Origin: Clostridiales bacterium
GTDB lineage: Bacteria; Bacillota; Clostridia; Oscillospirales; Oscillospiraceae
Length of the DNA: 21,442 nt
Assembly (NCBI GenBank): GCA_004553495.1
Contig: SFLE01000023.1
Location: 1-21,442, forward strand
Direction of reading: 5' to 3'
Shown: positions 17,644 through 21,442 of the stretch, in pieces
Layout: every line of letters starts with the position of its first letter
Position numbering within the stretch: position 1 is the first letter of the stretch
The notes under the pieces: model-generated
Told to the model about the DNA's origin: nothing
Databases searched by the model: none
What the model saw: the letters and a program-made list of their open reading frames with translations, nothing else
Position numbers and translations under genes: made by a program

Positions 17644-19248
17644 ATGTCTAAAATAAAAAGAGCGCTGGCGCTGCTGATGGCGCTGCTGATGGCGGCTTCG
17701 GCGGCAGCCTGCGGCACTGCCGATGATAACGCCGACGATTATGTCAAGGGCAATAACCCCGGCAAGGAGCTGGGGCAGACCGTTGCCGCCGACGATATAT
17801 TTTCCCTTAACTGCAATAAAAGCTACAGCATGAATCCCCTCGTTGCCACGAACACGAACAATCAGCTCGTGTGCGCGTTCGTTTACGAGAATATGGTCGA
17901 GGTCGATAACAGCTTCGAGGTCAGCCCCAATGTCATAACCGAGTGGGAGACCACCGACGGCGGCTCGCGCTGGGTGTTCAAGGTCGCCTCGGGGAAGACC
18001 TTCCACGACGGTCAGGCGCTCACGGCGACGGATGTGTCCTACTCACTCCAGTGCGCCATGCGCTCGGACAGGTTTAAAGCGCGCCTTAGCTATGTCGGCG
18101 GCTGCTCGGCTCAGGATTCCGAGACCTTTGTAGTTAACCTTACCAAGAAAAATATGCAGTTTTACAAGCTGCTGACCATACCCGTCATCCAGTATGGAAC
18201 ATATGAGCAGGCATACCCCGGCGGCTCGGGCCCCTACGCCTATGCCGACGACTATAACAGCCTGAATGCGTACGAAAAGTACAAAAATTCGGCTACTCTG
18301 CCGCTCAAGACGATATACCTCAAGGAGTATGTCGGCACGGAGGAGACCATATCCGCATTTGCCGACTCGCTCATTGACCTTATCCTAAACGATCCGAGTG
18401 CGAACACGAATATCGGTTACGGAAACGCAAACGAGATCCGCGGCTATAACACGACGAATATGCACTATATCGGCTTTAACTCGCACAGCGCAAATTTCGC
18501 AAACGAGTTTATCCGCTTTGCGATGAACTATGCGTTCGACCGCGATTACATAGTCACCCAGCTCGGCGGCTACGCGCTTGCGACAACGCTGCCGGTCAGC
18601 CCCGCGAGCAGCCTGTATAACGAAAGCTATGCAAATCAGTTCCGCTATGACCTGAACAAAGTGCAGGAGATATTCTCGAACGCCGGCATGAAGGATTATG
18701 ACGGCGACGGCTTCCTTGAGATAAAAAACGGCGAAGCGCTCACGAAGATAAATCTTAATTTCCTCGTTTACAGCGGCAGCACCGTCAAGGTGAACGCCGC
18801 GAAGAAGTTTGCCGAGGATATGAAGTCGGTCGGACTTCAGGTAACGGTCAATAAGCAGGATTGGGACAGCTACCGCAAGCTCGTCGAGGCGGGCAATTAC
18901 GATATGTACTATGCCGAGGTGCGCTTAAATTCCGATTTCGACCCCAGCAAGATACTGTTTACCTCCGCAACGCTCAATTACGGACAGTTCAGCGACTCAA
19001 AGCTTGAGGAGGTCGTGGGGCTCTACCTTGCGGCTGACGATTCCGGACGCAAGGAGGCGTGCGACAATATGTGCGCCTACATTATAAATAAAGCGTATAT
19101 CGTGCCGCTCTGCTTTGAAAAGCACCAGCTCATAAGCCACCGCGGAGTTATCGAGGGCATAAAGGCAAGCGAGAATAACCCCGTTGGCAATCTCCCGAAT
19201 TGGACGGTCAAATTTGAAAATGTGAAAAAACCCGAAACAACGGAATAA
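17644..19248 (+). CDS. ABC transporter solute-binding lipoprotein, family 5 (peptide/nickel type)
   Basis: The 534-residue protein starts with a lipoprotein signal peptide ending in AAC (Cys23). A GTG six bases upstream is possible, but GAGG at 17633-17636 fits the ATG at 17644 better. The mature part matches the SBP_bac_5 fold: TATDVSYSLQCAM, the RFAMNYAFDRDYIV segment and AGMKDYDGDGFLEI are characteristic. Such proteins bind oligopeptides, nickel or sugars for a permease-ATPase set. No permease or ATPase gene is nearby, so it is an orphan and must work with components encoded elsewhere. It follows pgeF with almost no gap. Confidence 0.88.
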   Translation: MSKIKRALALLMALLMAASAAACGTADDNADDYVKGNNPGKELGQTVAADDIFSLNCNKSYSMNPLVATNTNNQLVCAFVYENMVEVDNSFEVSPNVITEWETTDGGSRWVFKVASGKTFHDGQALTATDVSYSLQCAMRSDRFKARLSYVGGCSAQDSETFVVNLTKKNMQFYKLLTIPVIQYGTYEQAYPGGSGPYAYADDYNSLNAYEKYKNSATLPLKTIYLKEYVGTEETISAFADSLIDLILNDPSANTNIGYGNANEIRGYNTTNMHYIGFNSHSANFANEFIRFAMNYAFDRDYIVTQLGGYALATTLPVSPASSLYNESYANQFRYDLNKVQEIFSNAGMKDYDGDGFLEIKNGEALTKINLNFLVYSGSTVKVNAAKKFAEDMKSVGLQVTVNKQDWDSYRKLVEAGNYDMYYAEVRLNSDFDPSKILFTSATLNYGQFSDSKLEEVVGLYLAADDSGRKEACDNMCAYIINKAYIVPLCFEKHQLISHRGVIEGIKASENNPVGNLPNWTVKFENVKKPETTE

Positions 19249-19270
19249 ATATGAAATGGAGAGGTGTCAG

Positions 19271-19654
19271 ATGACAGACAAGGAGCTTTTGGCGATCGCG
19301 AGAGAGGCGTCCGGCAAAGCATATGTCCCGTATTCAAAATTTGCCGTGGGTGCGGCGCTCGAATGCAAGGGGGGCAGAGTCTTCACCGGCTGCAATGTGG
19401 AAAATGCAGCGCTGGGCGACACTATCTGCGCCGAGCGCACCGCCTGCGTAAAGGCGATAAGCGAGGGGTACAGGGACTTCGTGCGCCTTGCCATTTATGC
19501 CGAGAGTCAGAACTATTGTATGCCCTGCGGCTCGTGCCGCCAGTTTCTCTCGGAGTTCAATAACGGCGAGCTCGAGGTGCTCTGCTGCAGGGCCGACGGC
19601 AGATATGTCAGCTACCGGCTGAAGGAGCTCATGCCCTATACATTTAATTATTGA
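19271..19654 (+). CDS. cdd: Cytidine deaminase
   Basis: The 127-residue enzyme deaminates cytidine and deoxycytidine to uridine forms in pyrimidine salvage. The zinc site is clear: C53-A-E55 in TICAERTA and C86/C89 in MPCGSCRQF, the three-cysteine tetrameric type. NVENA and the N-terminal AYVPYSKFAVGAAL are also typical. I chose the ATG at 19271, with GGAGAGG (19258-19264) six bases before it, over the ATG at 19256 that overlaps this site. The gene ends 1 bp before a small HTH gene. Confidence 0.95.
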   Translation: MTDKELLAIAREASGKAYVPYSKFAVGAALECKGGRVFTGCNVENAALGDTICAERTACVKAISEGYRDFVRLAIYAESQNYCMPCGSCRQFLSEFNNGELEVLCCRADGRYVSYRLKELMPYTFNY

Positions 19655-19655
19655 T

Positions 19656-19907
19656 ATGGAGCTTGAACAACTGCGCGCCTTCGTCGCCGTGGCGGAGGAA
19701 AAAAGCTTCACAAAGGCTGGGGAGCGGCTTTATATGAGCCACTCCACCATGTCGCGCGCCGTTTCCGCTCTGGAAACGGAGTTTTCCGTGCGCCTTGTCA
19801 GCCGCGATAACCATGTCGCGGGGCTCACGCCCGACGGCGAAAAGCTCTATAAAATGGCGCTTGAGCTGCTCGATATGGCGCGGAAGATAGAGGATGCAAT
19901 GAAATAA
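19656..19907 (+). CDS. Stand-alone LysR-type HTH protein, no effector domain
   Basis: The 83-residue product is an intact LysR N-terminal winged HTH: MELEQLRAFVAVAEEKSFTK, then an HTH with MSHSTMSRAVSALE, a wing and the linker helix. It stops there with a normal TAA and no trace of an effector domain downstream. The ATG is one base after the cdd stop, so translation is coupled to cdd. It may be a dimeric DNA-binding protein without ligand control, or the surviving front of a lost regulator. The S10 promoter begins about 45 bp later. Confidence 0.75.
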   Translation: MELEQLRAFVAVAEEKSFTKAGERLYMSHSTMSRAVSALETEFSVRLVSRDNHVAGLTPDGEKLYKMALELLDMARKIEDAMK

Positions 19908-19952
19908 CCAAAAAACATCACAAATTTTCTGCAAAAATCACTAAACTCCCTC

Positions 19953-19981
19953 TTGACACTAAGGGGGAGTTTTGGTATTCT
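19953..19981 (+). promoter_or_regulatory. S10 operon promoter
   Basis: TTGACA (19953-19958), a 17-bp spacer and TATTCT (19976-19981) form a strong promoter, with transcription expected to start near 19988. That leaves a leader of about 300 nt before rpsJ. Confidence 0.8.
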
Positions 19982-19987
19982 ATTAAA

Positions 19988-20290
19988 GCGCCTGTGCGTT
20001 GCTGACGGGCGTATTATGCGATGAAGCGGGAGATTGCTCGCAAGGCGAGGTAACTTCCGTGGAGTATGTCCGGTACCGATGCCATTTCGGTACATAATCG
20101 GGCGGCTGAAGCGTACTGCACATGGTGTATATCGCCTGTACGGTATCAGACCGGCTGAAAGGGCCGGTTTGTTTTTCGGACAGGGTTTGATACACATGGA
20201 TGAGTGTGCAAATTCGTTTCATCCGTACGGGACACTGAGGCGTATCCCAATGAACGCCGAAAAAAACTGTACGAAAAAGGAGAAAAATCA
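19988..20290 (+). promoter_or_regulatory. Long structured leader of the S10 ribosomal operon
   Basis: The leader holds no gene but several hairpins: CTCGC/GCGAG (20037-20049), GTACCGA/TCGGTAC (20073-20093), the terminator-like hairpin at 20150-20176, and near rpsJ a nested CGTAC/GTACG stem with alternative GGGA/TCCC or GGCGT/ACGCC pairings. A ~300-nt leader with an internal terminator fits feedback control of the S10 operon, as by L4 in E. coli. The binding protein here is inference. Confidence 0.55.
20150..20176 (+). terminator. Terminator-like hairpin within the S10 leader
   Basis: ACCGGC (20150-20155) pairs with GCCGGT (20163-20168) around a 7-nt loop and is followed by TTGTTTTT. Its place between promoter and first gene suggests attenuation and not operon-end termination. 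Confidence 0.6.
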
Positions 20291-20602
20291 ATGGCAAAGC
20301 AGAACATGATCCGCATCAGACTCAAAGCTTACGATCATCAGCTGATCGACAAGGCGGCGGAGACCATCGTTGAGGCTGCAAAGCGCACCGATGCACAGGT
20401 CTCTGGACCCATTCCCCTGCCCACCAAGACCGAGATCGTCACCATCCTCCGCGCTGTTCACAAGTATAAGGACAGCCGTGAGCAGTTCGAGCGCCGCACT
20501 CACAAGCGCCTGATCGATGTGATGAATCCCACCCAGAAGACGGTCGAGGCTCTTATGTCCCTCGAGCTGCCCGCAGGCGTTGAGATCGAGATCAAGCTCT
20601 AA
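20291..20602 (+). CDS. rpsJ: 30S ribosomal protein S10
   Basis: The 103-residue protein has the normal S10 length and signature sequence: IRIRLKAYDHQLID, the GPIPLPTK loop, and REQFERRTHKRLIDV. S10 is part of the 30S head and also acts as NusE in antitermination. The ATG follows AAAAGGAGA. It is the first gene of the S10 operon, with rplC next as usual. Confidence 0.98.
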   Translation: MAKQNMIRIRLKAYDHQLIDKAAETIVEAAKRTDAQVSGPIPLPTKTEIVTILRAVHKYKDSREQFERRTHKRLIDVMNPTQKTVEALMSLELPAGVEIEIKL

Positions 20603-20740
20603 TCGCAAAACCCCATAAACCCCAAGTAACCCAAGTAAATGACCCATAGTCCGTAACTTGCGAATGCGGACGGGTTAAGTTGCCAGCCTCTGACCGTGAG
20701 TTAAGCGAGGCAACCAATAACCGATAGGAGGAAAATTATA
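20603..20740 (+). other. Structured spacer between rpsJ and rplC
   Basis: This 138-nt spacer has no gene. GTCCG/CGGAC (20649-20653 with 20667-20671) and GTTGCC/GGCAAC (20679-20684 with 20709-20714) form successive hairpins. It ends in AGGAGGA, the rplC ribosome binding site. It may be an mRNA element for L3 or the operon. Confidence 0.35.
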
Positions 20741-21442
20741 ATGAAGAAAGCCATTATCGGCAAGAAGGTCGGCATGACGCAGATCTTCGACGAAATGGGC
20801 AAGGTCATCCCCGTGACCGTCATCGAGGCAGGCCCCTGAAAAGGAAGGCTACTCGGCAGTCCAGCTCGGTTACGAAGAAGTATCCGAAAAGCACATCTCC
20901 AAGCCCGAAGCAGGTCATCTGAAGAAGAATGGTCTGGGCATGGTAAAGTACCTCAAAGAGTTCAAGCTCGAAAACGCTGATGAGATGAATGTCGGCGATG
21001 TTCTCAAAGCCGATGTTTTCGCAGAGGGCGACAAGGTCGATGTTACCGGCACCAGCAAGGGCCACGGCTACGCAGGCGTTATAAAGCGCCACGGCGCACA
21101 GCGCACCCCCACTAGCCACGGCGGCGGTCCTGTTCACCGTCACGCAGGCTCCATGGGCTCCTGCACTGACCCCAGCCGCATCTTCAAGGGCAAGATCGGC
21201 GCAGGTCACATGGGCGTAGACCAGGTCACCGTTCAGAACCTGGATGTCGTCAAGGTAGACCCCGAGCTTAATATGATAGTTATCCGCGGCGCTATCCCCG
21301 GCCCCAAGGGCGGTCTTGTTTATGTCAAGAGCACCGCAAAGGCCGCACCCGTCAAGAAGGGCGAGGGCGCTGGCATCAGCCTCAACCCGCAGAAGGCATC
21401 TGCTCGTGTCAACCCGCAGAAGGCTTCCGCGCGCAACAAGTA
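20741..21442 (+). pseudogene. rplC: 50S ribosomal protein L3, frame-disrupted, stop just beyond window
   Basis: The start is unambiguous: ATG 20741 after TAGGAGGA, giving MKKAIIGKKVGMTQIFDE. After 32 codons, at IEAGP, a TGA (20837-20839) interrupts the frame. The rest of L3 resumes one base later in the +1 frame at 20838 as EKEGYSAVQLGY and runs 201 codons to the edge, where TA is probably the start of the TAA. Compared with remembered L3 sequences, about nine residues (a core beta strand, CVVxQxKTV-like) are missing at the junction, so roughly 26 nt appear deleted. L3 is essential, so an assembly or sequencing artefact, or a second copy elsewhere, is likelier than a true null. The C-terminus has a tandem NPQKASAR repeat beyond the usual ~209 residues. 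Confidence 0.85.

Noticed and set aside
20831..20845. Programmed +1 frameshift in rplC, as in prfB
   Set aside because: There is no upstream Shine-Dalgarno-like stimulator at the right spacing and conserved L3 residues are missing at the junction, so a deletion or artefact is likelier.

Overview
The window looks like a chromosomal segment from a Gram-positive, low-to-mid GC anaerobe, most likely a Clostridia member of the Oscillospiraceae/Ruminococcaceae type. The evidence is a PhoP/PhoR pair with Bacillus-like Pho boxes, lipoproteins with Gram-positive lipoboxes, AGGAGG-type ribosome binding sites, BrnQ, and an S10 ribosomal operon led by rpsJ. Base composition is roughly 55% GC by eye. No tRNA, rRNA or CRISPR array was seen.

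Layout. Positions 1-212 hold the end of an internally deleted IS3-type element. brnQ (branched-chain amino acid carrier, minus strand) and a LysR-family regulator (plus) diverge from a shared intergenic region, and a GNAT acetyltransferase follows. Next is a phosphate module: phoP-phoR with upstream Pho-box repeats, a structured 3' region and terminator, then a Na/Pi cotransporter with its own Pho boxes. A 66-bp inverted copy of the left-hand IS end lies just after it (7631-7698), so brnQ to the cotransporter is bracketed by inverted repeats.

The methionine ABC transporter operon metQ-metN-metI (8238-10828) follows. Its leader carries a consensus promoter, a 37-residue Met/Cys-rich leader peptide (7938-8051), a possible antiterminator and an intrinsic terminator. 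This has the architecture of ribosome-mediated attenuation sensing sulfur amino acids, and no S-box or T-box was seen. I regard it as the most interesting item in the window.

After that come a class I aminotransferase, a convergent pair DUF2156-truA (minus, ATGA overlap), secA, pgeF, an orphan family 5 solute-binding lipoprotein, cdd, a stand-alone 83-residue LysR-type HTH protein, and the start of the S10 operon (leader, rpsJ, rplC). The rplC reading frame is broken: a TGA at codon 33 and about nine missing residues suggest a small deletion, either an assembly error or a real lesion.

Functional links. PhoPR probably controls the Na/Pi transporter through the shared TTTTACA-N4-TTTTACA site. 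The LysR protein may control brnQ. The leader peptide would couple methionine (and perhaps cysteine) charging to methionine uptake. secA and the S10 operon are core housekeeping loci.
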